Below are positions 43,147 through 54,539 of a stretch of 64,000 nucleotides of DNA, piece by piece. The stretch spans positions 118,046 through 182,045 of the forward strand of contig JAEDCN010000002.1 of assembly GCA_016294105.1 (NCBI GenBank), given 5' to 3'. Both the position numbers and the translations under genes were made by a program. The notes beneath the pieces are model-generated. The model saw only the letters and a program-made list of their open reading frames with translations, did not search any database and was not told the origin of the DNA. The stretch comes from Treponema sp. (GTDB lineage Bacteria; Spirochaetota; Spirochaetia; Treponematales; Treponemataceae). The first letter of the stretch is position 1; each line of letters begins with the position of its first letter.

Positions 43147-44319
43147 ATGAAAAGAACAATTGTGATGGCAGTGCTTGCCACACTGATTTTAGGAACTGCT
43201 GTATCAGCTCAGACAGTGAAATTTTCTGACCGCGTGGGAGCCGTTCTTGTAACCCAGGATGCCGCCGCCGACTCAGATGCTTCATTCGGTTATTTGTATA
43301 ATCGCTTTGTAGGTGGTTATGATCACGAAAAATTTTCTCTTTGGGGACGAGCCCAGGTGGCCCTACAGAGTAGTGACCAGTGGAAGGATAATATTTCGCT
43401 CACTGGAAATCAGACCTGGTTTGAATTCAACGGAGCCATGCGTCCCGTAAAATTCATGGAATTTGCCTTGGGAAATAGCTTTGGAAAGGAGCTACCTTGG
43501 AGTGGTTATGAGTTGCCTGGTGCCTACGGTTATGGTAGCGATGCTAGCTACGGTGTGAGAAAGTATGCCTCTGGAAACGGTATGGCCATGCTGTTCCGAG
43601 GATCTGGAACTGGAATTGGTTTTTTGGAAGGACTTACCATTGGTTGGAATTTCCTGCCCTTGAATGTTGTAAAATCCATGGGAAAATCTGCTTGGACTAC
43701 TGGTGTGGGGGTAAACTACACATTGATGGATGCCCTAACCTTGAGCTTTGGTGGTCAGTTTGATACTGCCAGTGATGCAAACCAAACCATCGGTTTTTAC
43801 GGAGAGCTTTTGGCCGTTAAAAATATGAAGGCTAACCTTGGTATTACTATCTACACAAATACCAACGTGGTAGACCCCAGTGATATTGCTGGTTCTACCA
43901 CAGGTGCTCTGACTAAAACTGAAAAGGGTGCAGTTTCTATGTTGAACGCTGGTGTTCACTATACTATGCCTTGGTTCCCCTTGTACCTTGGTGCCGATAT
44001 GGGTATTGTAATGGGAAAGCAGGTGGTCGGTCAGAATACTGCTGGCGATGATGTTACCATGATGCCTATTCTCGTTGGTGGTTTAATTGGAATGGACATT
44101 AGCGAGCGATTTTACACCCACCTTCGTGTATCTTACGGTGATAACCTTGCTAGTGAAAGCTCTGAAAGAACCGCTGAGGTGGTCATTACTCCTCGTCTCC
44201 ACTACAAGACAAAGTCTTGGGGTGAATTGCGTCTTGATCCTGGTTTTACTATTATCAGCACCGATGCTGACACAAATTTTGGCTTTAGCATTGGCATGTT
44301 CTGGGAATACAAGTTCTAA
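43147..44319 (+). CDS. Outer membrane beta-barrel protein
   Basis: 390 aa. A signal peptide (MKRTIVMAVLATLILGTAVSAQ) is followed by alternating strands through to a C-terminal aromatic strand ending in WEYKF, the usual barrel-insertion signal. An AGGAGG ribosome site is present. It resembles the abundant treponemal outer membrane porin-like proteins, without a confident family name. Short tandem repeats just upstream could make its expression variable. Confidence 0.82.
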   Translation: MKRTIVMAVLATLILGTAVSAQTVKFSDRVGAVLVTQDAAADSDASFGYLYNRFVGGYDHEKFSLWGRAQVALQSSDQWKDNISLTGNQTWFEFNGAMRPVKFMEFALGNSFGKELPWSGYELPGAYGYGSDASYGVRKYASGNGMAMLFRGSGTGIGFLEGLTIGWNFLPLNVVKSMGKSAWTTGVGVNYTLMDALTLSFGGQFDTASDANQTIGFYGELLAVKNMKANLGITIYTNTNVVDPSDIAGSTTGALTKTEKGAVSMLNAGVHYTMPWFPLYLGADMGIVMGKQVVGQNTAGDDVTMMPILVGGLIGMDISERFYTHLRVSYGDNLASESSERTAEVVITPRLHYKTKSWGELRLDPGFTIISTDADTNFGFSIGMFWEYKF

Positions 44320-44352
44320 GTCGATATTCGTCATTGATTTAGATAAAAGAAG

Positions 44353-44385
44353 GCCTCCTTCAATTTCAAGACTGAGGGAGGCTTT
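44353..44385. terminator. Terminator after the outer membrane protein gene
   Basis: A 10-bp stem with one wobble pair (44353-44362 with 44373-44382) followed by TTTATTATT; it lies between convergent genes. Confidence 0.65.
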
Positions 44386-44416
44386 ATTATTTGAAGGGCA
44401 TTGGGCTTCGCTGAAG

Positions 44417-46144
44417 TCAGCCTAAATCAGCCACCTTTTTGTGAAGCTCCATTACTTTTGCATGAAGGTAGTGATCCAAAGTGTATTTTTCTGCCACCCC
44501 AAGACAGGCTCCCTGTGAGTCTACAATGGGCACTGTTTCCGTATCATAGTTGCTGAAAAGCTTGTATAACTCTGGCACTGGAGTAGTGGCTGTACAGGTA
44601 ACCTCTGGTACCTCCATAACATCGCAGGCCATGAGACTTTCGGAAAGCTCTGTTACCAAGAGGGCTTCTTTCAAATGCTCCAAGGTAATGATGCCAGAAA
44701 GCTTGCCGTCTTTATTTTGTACCGCATAGCTGAGATTTTCGTGATGACTGAATGAACAGATGATTTCATTCAAGGTAGTGGTTTCTTGAACTATGGCGGG
44801 AGAATCGGTTCGGCAAATAGGTGCGTTTCCCCAGGAAATATCTTGAACAAGGCTATGTTTCATTAAATCTTCTTCTGTGATATCCAGTCCACATTCACCA
44901 GCCTTGGTAATACCATACTTTACACAGATGGGGCCTACCAGCTGTACCACAAAGGTGGTGGCGGTAATAATCAGCATGATGGTGGGGCCAATGGTGGAGG
45001 CAAAATCCTGTCCTGCTGCAATGGACAAACCGATGGCAACTCCAGCCTGGCTTAAAAGACAGAAGGGCAGGTATTTTCTCACCGTTTCTGGAGCCTTGGT
45101 AAGTCTGGCTCCCAGTCGTGCTCCTAAAGATTTTCCCAAAGTTCGGCACAGTACGTAGAGAATGGCCAATACTGCAACAAAGGCATTTACGTTCCAGATG
45201 TTTAGCTTGGCACCAACCAATACAAAGAACATGACGTAAATAGGGGGAGTGAATTTTTCCACCAGAGAAAAGGTTTCTCGTGTTTTGGCTGGGGCAAAGT
45301 TCACCATAACAAAGCCCAAACTCATGGCTGCTAGAATATTGTCCAGTGCTATCAAGGTACAAATCCCGGTACACAGGAACAATGCTCCCAAGGAAAAGGA
45401 GAGGATTCGCCCTTCATCGCTCATGAGGTTACGGATAATCTGTCCTAAGGCAAGACCGATGAGACCGCCCACCACAAGAGATCCGCCCACTTCGTACAGG
45501 AGAGAAATCAGCTGAGCTCCCAAGCTTAATCCAGCACCTCCACCCAAAAGGATGGCAGCCAAGGATGAGGCCACTGCATACAGAATCAGAGCAACGGCAT
45601 CGTCCATGGCCACAATGCCCAGCACCGTCATGGTAAGGGGGCCACGGGTTCTATTTTCCTTCAATACATCGGTGGTGGCTGCAGGAGCTGTGGCGGAGGA
45701 AATGGCTCCCAGTACCAGACCAATGGACAGGGAGGTAGAAAAATCTCTGGTTAAGGCAAAGGATACCCCTGTAACCACCAGTGCTACCACAAAGAAAGGC
45801 ACAATGGCTTCAAACAACAGGATTCCCACGAATTGCTTGCCGTATTTTTTTATCACACCGATTTTCAGTTCGGCTCCAATCAAAAAGCCAATGAGGGACA
45901 GTGCCACACTGCTCAAGGGTTCCAGGGCAGTGATGACGGGGACACTCAAAAGCTGGAGTCCAGACTGACCGATAAGTACACCGATAACGATGTATCCCAC
46001 CACTTGGGGAATCCGCAGCTTTTGGAAAAGCCGTCCACCAAGGGCGCCTAAAAACATAATCAAACCCAGCAAAAGAATCAGGTTTGCAGCTTCTACAGTG
46101 GAAAACTGCATAAAATCAGGAAGGAATTGGGCAAAGATATTCAT
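44417..46144 (-). CDS. CPA2-type cation:proton antiporter with CBS domains
   Basis: 575 aa. About twelve membrane helices (residues about 15-410) with the family segments GRLFQKLRIPQVVGYIVIGVL and GIVAMDDAVALIL, the latter holding the paired Asp of the ion site. The soluble C-terminus (about 430-575) has two CBS motifs (DISWGNAPIC..; DVMEVPEVTCTATTPVPELYKLF), likely nucleotide-regulated. Exchanges Na+ or K+ for H+ across the inner membrane; the ion cannot be told from sequence. A TATAAT ends six nt before the ATG (46151-46156), another leaderless start. Confidence 0.92.
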   Translation of the reverse strand: MNIFAQFLPDFMQFSTVEAANLILLLGLIMFLGALGGRLFQKLRIPQVVGYIVIGVLIGQSGLQLLSVPVITALEPLSSVALSLIGFLIGAELKIGVIKKYGKQFVGILLFEAIVPFFVVALVVTGVSFALTRDFSTSLSIGLVLGAISSATAPAATTDVLKENRTRGPLTMTVLGIVAMDDAVALILYAVASSLAAILLGGGAGLSLGAQLISLLYEVGGSLVVGGLIGLALGQIIRNLMSDEGRILSFSLGALFLCTGICTLIALDNILAAMSLGFVMVNFAPAKTRETFSLVEKFTPPIYVMFFVLVGAKLNIWNVNAFVAVLAILYVLCRTLGKSLGARLGARLTKAPETVRKYLPFCLLSQAGVAIGLSIAAGQDFASTIGPTIMLIITATTFVVQLVGPICVKYGITKAGECGLDITEEDLMKHSLVQDISWGNAPICRTDSPAIVQETTTLNEIICSFSHHENLSYAVQNKDGKLSGIITLEHLKEALLVTELSESLMACDVMEVPEVTCTATTPVPELYKLFSNYDTETVPIVDSQGACLGVAEKYTLDHYLHAKVMELHKKVADLG

Positions 46145-46263
46145 GGCAGGATTATAATGCTAATGAAGCTTTTATGCCAGATGGTACATGTTTCAATGTA
46201 ACGTTCAATCCTCTGGCAAAAATCCTTGAATTAGATTATACTGGAAGCAGTTGTGGAGGATTG

Positions 46264-47145
46264 ATGGAAAATTTTACGCCGAAAAGAACCTCTTTGTTTC
46301 GTCGCCCCTTTGTTCGGCTGCTTCTTGTGGTTTTAGCTTCCCTGCTGATGGCGGTGAATCTCAACACCTTTGTCCACGCTGGTGGTCTGTATCCCGGCGG
46401 TTTTACAGGCTTGAGCCTGCTGATTCTTGAAATCTGCAATCGGTTTTTCGGCTTCCAACTTCCCTATGTGCTGGTGAATACCCTCCTGAACAGCATCCCC
46501 GCCATTATCAGCTTTAAGTTCATCGGCCGCCGCTTTACCATTTATTCTGGCTTCATGATTTTATTGTCCGGCTTTCTCACGGACTTGATTCCCGTGGGTC
46601 CCATGACCCAGGATGTACTTCTTGCCGCTGTTTTTGGTGGCCTTTTGAATGCCTGTGCCGTTACGCTCTGCCTTGTGGCGGGAGCTACCAGCGGCGGCAC
46701 TGATTTTGTAGCCATCTACTTTTCTCAAAAATACGGGCGTGATGTCTGGAACTACATCCTGGCCTTTAACGTGGTGGTGCTCTGTGTGGCAGGTGTCCTG
46801 TTTGGTTGGGACAAAGCGCTGTATTCCATTATCTTCCAATATACATCTACCCAGGCACTGCGGGGCATGTATCTGCGGTACCAGCAGGTTACCTTGTTCA
46901 TCGTTACCGACAATCCCCAGGTGGCCTACCAGCTGATCCGTGATGAAACAAACCACGATGCCACAGAAATTATGGGAACAGGCTGCTATCATCGCAGCCA
47001 GAAAACCATCTTGTATTCTGTCATATCTGCCGACGAAGCCCACCACGTGCGCTCTCGATTAAAGGAACTGGATCCCACCGCCTTTGTAAACATCATCAAA
47101 TCCCACAAGATACAAGGTCGCTTCTACAACCCACCCAAGGATTAG
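46264..47145 (+). CDS. YitT/DUF161 family membrane protein
   Basis: 293 aa from ATG 46264; the frame is open 30 codons further up, but TATACT at about 46237 and a GGAGGA site favour this start. Five membrane helices (about 20-185; NTFVHAGGLYPGGFTGLSLLI is the family signature) and a C-terminal DUF2179 domain (QVTLFIVTDNPQVAYQLI). Function of YitT proteins is not settled. Confidence 0.88.
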   Translation: MENFTPKRTSLFRRPFVRLLLVVLASLLMAVNLNTFVHAGGLYPGGFTGLSLLILEICNRFFGFQLPYVLVNTLLNSIPAIISFKFIGRRFTIYSGFMILLSGFLTDLIPVGPMTQDVLLAAVFGGLLNACAVTLCLVAGATSGGTDFVAIYFSQKYGRDVWNYILAFNVVVLCVAGVLFGWDKALYSIIFQYTSTQALRGMYLRYQQVTLFIVTDNPQVAYQLIRDETNHDATEIMGTGCYHRSQKTILYSVISADEAHHVRSRLKELDPTAFVNIIKSHKIQGRFYNPPKD

Positions 47146-47175
47146 TTTTCCCTTTCCTTAAAGGCAGCTTTTGTG

Positions 47176-47190
47176 TAAAATGCTGACATG
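47176..47190 (+). promoter_or_regulatory. -10 element six nt before the carboxypeptidase start
   Basis: TAAAAT (47176-47181), six nt, ATG at 47188. No SD; no convincing -35. Confidence 0.45.
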
Positions 47191-48534
47191 AAGAAATTTC
47201 TCCCGATTATAATTATTGTATCTTGTATTGCCCTGTGCTGTAGCTCCTTTTTTTTGTATGTAAATGGATTGAAAAATCCCTCCACCCAGGAGCTTTCCCA
47301 AGAGGAGGCCCGCTCCTTTCAGCAGGTAAAAGATAGCCTGTATCCCCAATCCATCGTGGGCTCCTTGCCTTATCCTGTAACACCTGCAGAATTTTCAGTG
47401 CATTCAGGTTCTGCCATTTTGATAGATGCCGCCACAGGAAGCATTTTGTACGAAAAGAATGCCGACGCCATCATTCCTCCTGCCTCCATGACAAAGCTGG
47501 TGGTGATGTATGTAGTGTTCCAGGAAATCGCCACTGGTCGCATTTCTCTTGATGATATTGTTCCTCTGCCACCAGAATCCTGGGCGGTAAATGCACCTCC
47601 CCAGTCCTCCCTTATGTTCTTGGCAGAAGGCCAAACTGTTACCCTGCGAGAATTGCTTTTGGGCCTGGCGGTGGCTTCTGGCAACGATGCTGCGGTGGCA
47701 GTGGCGCACTATGTCAGCGGCTCCGTGGATAAATTCATAGAACGGATGAATCGTGAGATGGAGCTTTTGGGCTTGGAAAAAACTCGCTTTGTAGAACCTT
47801 CTGGCTACAGTGAGCTGAATCTTACCACGCCACGGGAATTCGCTGCCTTTGCTCGAACCTATCTTTCCCGCTATCCTGAATCTTTGGAAGCATTCCATTC
47901 TCAGGCCTCCATTTCTTATCCCCAGGAGCACAATTTTGCTGAATGGCACAAGGGCAAAGAGCAGCCTATCTTCCAGCGGAATACCAACAAATTGCTAGAC
48001 TCTTTGCCCGGTTGTGACGGCTTAAAGACAGGCTTTATCTATGAATCTGGCTACAATCTTTCTCTCACTGCCCAGCGGGGAGAAACACGATTTATCTCCG
48101 TTACCATGATGGGCCCTGGAACAGGTTCTGTGGAGGGCAATCGCTACCGTGTGGCAGATGGAACTGCCTTAATGGAATGGGCATTTTCTTGCTTTGCAAC
48201 CCATTACAAGTCGGAAATCAAACCTCTGGCAATTCCTGTTCTTGGAGGCAGCAAAAATAGCGTAACCGTAGCCCCCCTTCACACCAAGCCTTTAACAGTG
48301 CCCGCCCTGCTGAAGGATGAAAGTCCCGCTGCTGCCGCCAACTCCATTACAGCCCAAATCAATATTCCTTCTTATATTCAGGCTCCCCTCCGAGCAGGTG
48401 ACGTGGTGGGGAAAATCACCTATTCCTTGGGAGACATTGTACTGGAAGAAGTTCCCCTTCTTGCAGTTACTTCTATTGAACAGGGCAATATCTTCAAGCA
48501 GCTAGTGGACAAGCTGGCAGTGGATTTTTTGTAA
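47188..48534 (+). CDS. dacA: D-alanyl-D-alanine carboxypeptidase (PBP5 type)
   Basis: 448 aa. A membrane or signal segment at residues 4-28, then the serine peptidase domain with SxxK in PPASMTKLV, SxN in ASGNDAA and KTG in GLKTGFIYESG. The C-terminal 110 residues form the PBP5 beta domain. It trims the terminal D-Ala from peptidoglycan pentapeptides in the periplasm, limiting cross-links. Confidence 0.95.
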   Translation: MKKFLPIIIIVSCIALCCSSFFLYVNGLKNPSTQELSQEEARSFQQVKDSLYPQSIVGSLPYPVTPAEFSVHSGSAILIDAATGSILYEKNADAIIPPASMTKLVVMYVVFQEIATGRISLDDIVPLPPESWAVNAPPQSSLMFLAEGQTVTLRELLLGLAVASGNDAAVAVAHYVSGSVDKFIERMNREMELLGLEKTRFVEPSGYSELNLTTPREFAAFARTYLSRYPESLEAFHSQASISYPQEHNFAEWHKGKEQPIFQRNTNKLLDSLPGCDGLKTGFIYESGYNLSLTAQRGETRFISVTMMGPGTGSVEGNRYRVADGTALMEWAFSCFATHYKSEIKPLAIPVLGGSKNSVTVAPLHTKPLTVPALLKDESPAAAANSITAQINIPSYIQAPLRAGDVVGKITYSLGDIVLEEVPLLAVTSIEQGNIFKQLVDKLAVDFL

Positions 48535-48661
48535 GGGGGAACAATTGATGCAGGGAAATGTATAAGGGCTTCAACTACCCTTTACTTTCCTCTTGTTAAT
48601 TGATATATTTTTATAGAACGGGTGTGCCGTTTTAACTGAAACTAATTGTTAGGAGTCGATT

Positions 48662-49930
48662 ATGATTAAGACTGTAAAGGACATTGACTTAAAGGGTAAG
48701 CGTGTCATCATGAGGGTGGATTTCAATGTGCCCATGAAAGAGGGCGTTGTTCAGGACGACACCCGTATTCAGGCCGCGCTTCCTACTATTAAATACATTC
48801 TGGAGCAATCTCCCCGCAGCTTGGTTCTCATGAGCCACTTGGGAGATCCCAAGAAGGACGTAAAGAAGGCTAAGGAAAAGGCAGAGAAGGCTGGCAAAAC
48901 TTTTACTGCTGCTGACGAAGAAGCCTTTATCAATGGCAAGAACAGAATGAAGCCCGTTTCTGAGTATTTGGCCAAGGTTCTGGGAAAGGATGTTGCCTTT
49001 GCAGAAGCCTGCTTTGGCCAGAAGGCTGTTGTAGACGCTCTGCCCGAAGGTGGTGTTTTGATGCTGGAAAATACTCGCTTCAATCCAGAAGAAACTTCTA
49101 AGGATGTGGAAGAGCAGAAGAAACTGGCTCAGGAATTGGCTACCTACGGTGATGTATATGTAAACGATGCCTTCGGTACCGCCCACCGTGCCCACGCTTC
49201 CACAGCCACCATTGCCCAGTTCATGGACGTAAAGGTTGGCGGCTTCTTGATGGAAAAGGAAGTAAAATACTTGGAGCCCATGGTTACCAATCCTCCTAAG
49301 CCCATGGTGGCTATCATTGGTGGAGCCAAGGTTTCCTCCAAAATCGCTGTATTGGAAAGCCTCTTAAAGAATGCTTCTGCCCTGATTATCGGTGGTGGTA
49401 TGGCTTACACCTTCTTGAAGGCCCAGGGACACACCATCGGAAAGTCCTTGGTAGAAGATGACTTTATCGACACAGCAAAATCCTTGCTGAAGGCTGCTGA
49501 CGAGAAGGGTGCAAAGATTATCCTTCCTGTTGACCACCTTGGTGCCGCTGAGTTCAGCCCCAACGCTGCTGCTGTTGCCATCGACGGTGCAGACATTCCT
49601 GACAACCTGATGGGAATGGACGTTGGTCCCAAGACCTTGGCTATTTACAAGGATGCTATCTTGAATGCAAAGTCCATCGTCTGGAACGGACCTGTTGGTG
49701 TATTCGAGTTTGAAGCCTTTGCAAAGGGAACTGGTGAGGTAGCTCAGCTAGTTGCAGAAGCTACATCCAAGGGCGCAGTAAGCGTTGTTGGTGGTGGTGA
49801 CTCTGTTGCTGCTGTAAACAAGTTCAATTTGGCATCCAAGATGAGCCACGTTTCCACTGGTGGTGGAGCTTCCTTGGAGTTCCTGGAAGGAAAGACACTT
49901 CCCGGTATTGCCGTTTTGGAGACAAAGTAA
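48662..49930 (+). CDS. pgk: Phosphoglycerate kinase
   Basis: 422 aa. Glycolytic transfer of phosphate from 1,3-bisphosphoglycerate to ADP. Seen: VIMRVDFNVPMKEG, LMSHLGDPK, LENTRFNPEE, NDAFGTAHRAHAS, IIGGAKVSSK, WNGPVGVFEFE and GGGDSVAAV. A TTAGGAG site precedes the ATG. The 127-bp gap before it holds AT-rich promoter sequence and a small hairpin (48617-48631). Confidence 0.97.
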   Translation: MIKTVKDIDLKGKRVIMRVDFNVPMKEGVVQDDTRIQAALPTIKYILEQSPRSLVLMSHLGDPKKDVKKAKEKAEKAGKTFTAADEEAFINGKNRMKPVSEYLAKVLGKDVAFAEACFGQKAVVDALPEGGVLMLENTRFNPEETSKDVEEQKKLAQELATYGDVYVNDAFGTAHRAHASTATIAQFMDVKVGGFLMEKEVKYLEPMVTNPPKPMVAIIGGAKVSSKIAVLESLLKNASALIIGGGMAYTFLKAQGHTIGKSLVEDDFIDTAKSLLKAADEKGAKIILPVDHLGAAEFSPNAAAVAIDGADIPDNLMGMDVGPKTLAIYKDAILNAKSIVWNGPVGVFEFEAFAKGTGEVAQLVAEATSKGAVSVVGGGDSVAAVNKFNLASKMSHVSTGGGASLEFLEGKTLPGIAVLETK

Positions 49931-49946
49931 GCTGAATCAGGAATTG

Positions 49947-50741
49947 ATGTGCCAGTTGCGTCACTTGGCGGATACCTATGAATGTACTTCATTTATGGAG
50001 CAGGATCCCAGTCGAGTGCTGCAACGATACACAATGCCACAAGACATAGAGGTGGCCGCCTTTATTTCTGCTATGCTGGCCTTTGGTCGCAGGGACTTGT
50101 TCCTGCCCAAGATTGATTATATCTTGGAGCTAGCAGATTGTCAGGGCGGCCCCTTTCATTGGTTGGTCAGTGGCCACCACAAAAAGGATTTTCCCCCAGA
50201 AGGAGTGTCTGCTACAGATTCCTTCTATCGTTTTTATTCCTATCACGACCTGTATCTTCTGTTTTGTCGCTTGGAAGCCTTGCTCAAAGAAGCAGGTTCC
50301 CTGGGAAGTTACTTTCACCATAAATACATTGAATCCCAAAAATCACAGCCACAGGTTCACCTTTCCCAGCTGGTAAGTCAATCATTTCCAGACTGCAAGA
50401 TTGTGCCCAAGGGAAAAAACTCTGCCAACAAGCGGGTGCAAATGTTTTTGCGGTGGATGGTACGTCAAAACTCTCCAGTGGATGTGGGCTTGTGGAGCTG
50501 GTTCAGTCCCGTCGATTTGCTGATTCCCCTAGACACCCACGTTATTCGTCAATCGGTGGAGTTGGGATTGCTCTGTCCAGCCGCTGGCACTGGAAAATCA
50601 GTCTCCGTTGCAAGTTCTGCCGCCAATGCCCGAAAGCTTACGGAAATCCTGTGTAGCATCTGGCCCGATGATCCTTGTCGTGGAGACTTTGCTCTCTTTG
50701 GCTTGGGCATAGACAAGGGAAGCCAGAAGGAACAGGAATAA
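49947..50741 (+). CDS. TIGR02757/DUF2400 family protein
   Basis: 264 aa from ATG 49947 (AGGAATTG upstream); the frame is open back into pgk. The family signature is seen in DPSRVLQRYTMPQDIEVAAFISAMLAFGRR and near the end in LLIPLDTHVIRQS and the CxDPCRGDFALFGLG-like segment. Function unknown; members are widespread in Bacteroidetes and spirochetes. Follows pgk by 16 bp, probably co-transcribed. Confidence 0.88.
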   Translation: MCQLRHLADTYECTSFMEQDPSRVLQRYTMPQDIEVAAFISAMLAFGRRDLFLPKIDYILELADCQGGPFHWLVSGHHKKDFPPEGVSATDSFYRFYSYHDLYLLFCRLEALLKEAGSLGSYFHHKYIESQKSQPQVHLSQLVSQSFPDCKIVPKGKNSANKRVQMFLRWMVRQNSPVDVGLWSWFSPVDLLIPLDTHVIRQSVELGLLCPAAGTGKSVSVASSAANARKLTEILCSIWPDDPCRGDFALFGLGIDKGSQKEQE

Positions 50742-50833
50742 ATAAGAATTATTTTAAAAAGTTTTTATACACCTTTTTTTCTCGTGGTATAATGTTACTA
50801 ATCCAAGTCATTCTACAGCAAAGGTAGTTTTCC

Positions 50834-50965
50834 ATGAAAAAGATTCGTATGTCCTTAGGAGTTCAAATCAGCATTTTGGCTCTCAGCAGTTCTATTGTTA
50901 TGGGATTGATTCTTTTCATCTTTATTAAAGAAGAGTTTTGTGCCAGGGAGATTGCAAGACTATGA
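50834..50965 (+). pseudogene. Chemoreceptor N-terminal remnant
   Basis: 43 codons: MKKIRMSLGVQISILALSSS then a membrane helix (IVMGLILFIFI), exactly how a methyl-accepting chemoreceptor begins, and then a stop. It keeps a TATAAT (50788-50793) and an AAAGG site, followed by a 13-bp hairpin at 50948-50980. The ligand and signalling domains are gone. Probably a deletion scar; a small membrane peptide is an alternative. Confidence 0.55.
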
Positions 50966-50980
50966 TGGTTTTGCAATCTC
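50948..50980 (+). terminator. Hairpin after the chemoreceptor remnant
   Basis: A 13-bp stem with one wobble (50948-50960 with 50968-50980) and a 7-nt loop. The following T run is short (GTTTTA), so terminator strength is uncertain. Confidence 0.55.
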
Positions 50981-51087
50981 TACCGTTTTATACCCCCTCT
51001 TGATACTATTTCCTGTTTCCTGTAAACTAGGGTAATTAAGTTTTTTCTAATATTATAAATCAATTTTTATTGAGAGGTAGATACAAG

Positions 51088-53175
<2,088 letters not shown>

Positions 53176-53269
53176 ACAAGAATGGATGCAAGATTCGTCC
53201 CCAAAATATTGCAAATGTGTGGTATAATGGGAGACGGGTCTTGATCTTCAACCTTATTTAGGAGGAACT

Positions 53270-53947
53270 ATGATTAAGGATGAGCTGTTTGAACGGAGCC
53301 CCATTCGTTGCTTTGAAAAGGCAACTGGTGGACTCAAGGCTGGTGAGCTGGGACTGTTGACATCCAAGAAGGGTCTGGGAAAGACATCTGTTCTTGTGCA
53401 GTTTGGAGTGGATACACTTCTGCAGGACAAGCAGGTAATTCATGTTTCCTTTGACCAGCAGTCTGCTAACGTAATCACTTGGTATCAGGACATCTTTACT
53501 GAGATTGCCAAGAAAAAGAATATTGCTAACATTAACGAGTTGGTAACAGAGCTTGTTCGCAAGCGCATTATCTTGAACTTCCATCAGGATGCTATGGCAC
53601 TGAGTCATATCGTTACTACCTTGGAAGCTCTTGCTCAGGGTGGAATCCAGGCTGCTTGCTTGGTAGTTGATGGTGTTGACCTGTCTAAGCTGAAGGCTGA
53701 TGAGGTTCAGACTATCGCTGACTATGCCAAGAAGGCTGGCATTGCTGTTTGGTTCAGTGCTTCTAGTGAAGCTACCGACCTGAACGGTACTTTGGCAGCT
53801 GATCTGCAGGGCTTGTTCCAGGCTGTTATCCGCTTGGATGCAAAGACCGATATGATCGAGTTGATGATTTTGAAGCTGCGGGATGAAGCTGCTCGTGCTT
53901 CTGGTCTCAAGCTTGATTCCAAAACACTGTTGATTGCAGAAAAATAG
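53270..53947 (+). CDS. RecA/KaiC-like P-loop ATPase, unknown role
   Basis: 225 aa. Walker A-like SKKGLGKTSV at about 32-41, a Walker B-like CLVVDGVDL, and GLKAGELGLLTS typical of RecA/DnaB-like folds. It lacks a DNA-binding extension. A strong TTAGGAGG site precedes the ATG. Follows EF-G by 94 bp. I know it only as a conserved spirochete hypothetical. Confidence 0.75.
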   Translation: MIKDELFERSPIRCFEKATGGLKAGELGLLTSKKGLGKTSVLVQFGVDTLLQDKQVIHVSFDQQSANVITWYQDIFTEIAKKKNIANINELVTELVRKRIILNFHQDAMALSHIVTTLEALAQGGIQAACLVVDGVDLSKLKADEVQTIADYAKKAGIAVWFSASSEATDLNGTLAADLQGLFQAVIRLDAKTDMIELMILKLRDEAARASGLKLDSKTLLIAEK

Positions 53948-53971
53948 TTCTTGGTAAAAGACTATAGAAAG

Positions 53972-54038
53972 AAACTATCTTGGTGCATACTTCCTGCTTT
54001 AAGTCATTTGGGGTATGTTGCTGAGATAGTTTTTTTTA
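53972..54038 (+). terminator. Long-stem terminator after the P-loop ATPase gene
   Basis: A 9-bp base stem (53972-53980 with 54024-54032), an inner partial stem, and nine T residues at 54030-54038. Confidence 0.8.
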
Positions 54039-54104
54039 TTTTGGGTCTATTTCTAAAATTTAAAAAGTATAGTATGCTATCAGAACCTAGATGGGAGAGG
54101 GGTT

Positions 54105-54444
54105 ATGGTTCGATATGTGATGTTGGTAACTGCAGAAAAGCTTGGTGAACAAGCTGACTGATGGTAGCTATGGCATATTTGAAGAAAAGGATGTGCGTCG
54201 CCTTGCTATGGCTGCTGCCTATTGTGGCCGTACCTTGGAGGCATATTTGCTGTATCAGGAAACTCTGCTAGATGCCCTCACAGGATTGAAAAACCGCCGT
54301 GGATTCTGGGAGTTTTATGCAGAGGATATGGAAGGATGTCTTCAGAATAGTTGTGCTAGTATCCTCATATGCGATGTGGATTTTTTCAAGACCATTAACG
54401 ATACCTATGGTCATGCCTTAGGTCGTAATCAGGTAAGAGCCTAG
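54105..54444 (+). pseudogene. GGDEF-domain protein, frameshifted and truncated
   Basis: An ATG at 54105 opens 18 codons (MVRYVMLVTAEKLGEQAD). Near 54140 the reading continues in another frame: NKLTDGSYGIFEEKDVRRLA, then the diguanylate cyclase start LLDALTGLKNRRGFWEFY and DVDFFKTINDTYGHALG. It stops there, before the GGDEF active-site loop. A single-base indel plus a 3' deletion explains it. No c-di-GMP synthesis is expected. Confidence 0.75.
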
Positions 54445-54524
54445 TTTTACGTTGGTTCATGTTGCACCATTTTCTCTTGCTTCAATACCATAAATTGCTG
54501 CTATGGGGAAGTAAATAATCGTGA

Positions 54525-54539
54525 TATAATAGAAGAATG
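54525..54539 (+). promoter_or_regulatory. -10 element six nt before the WYL regulator start
   Basis: A consensus TATAAT (54525-54530), six nt, ATG at 54537; no SD. Confidence 0.5.
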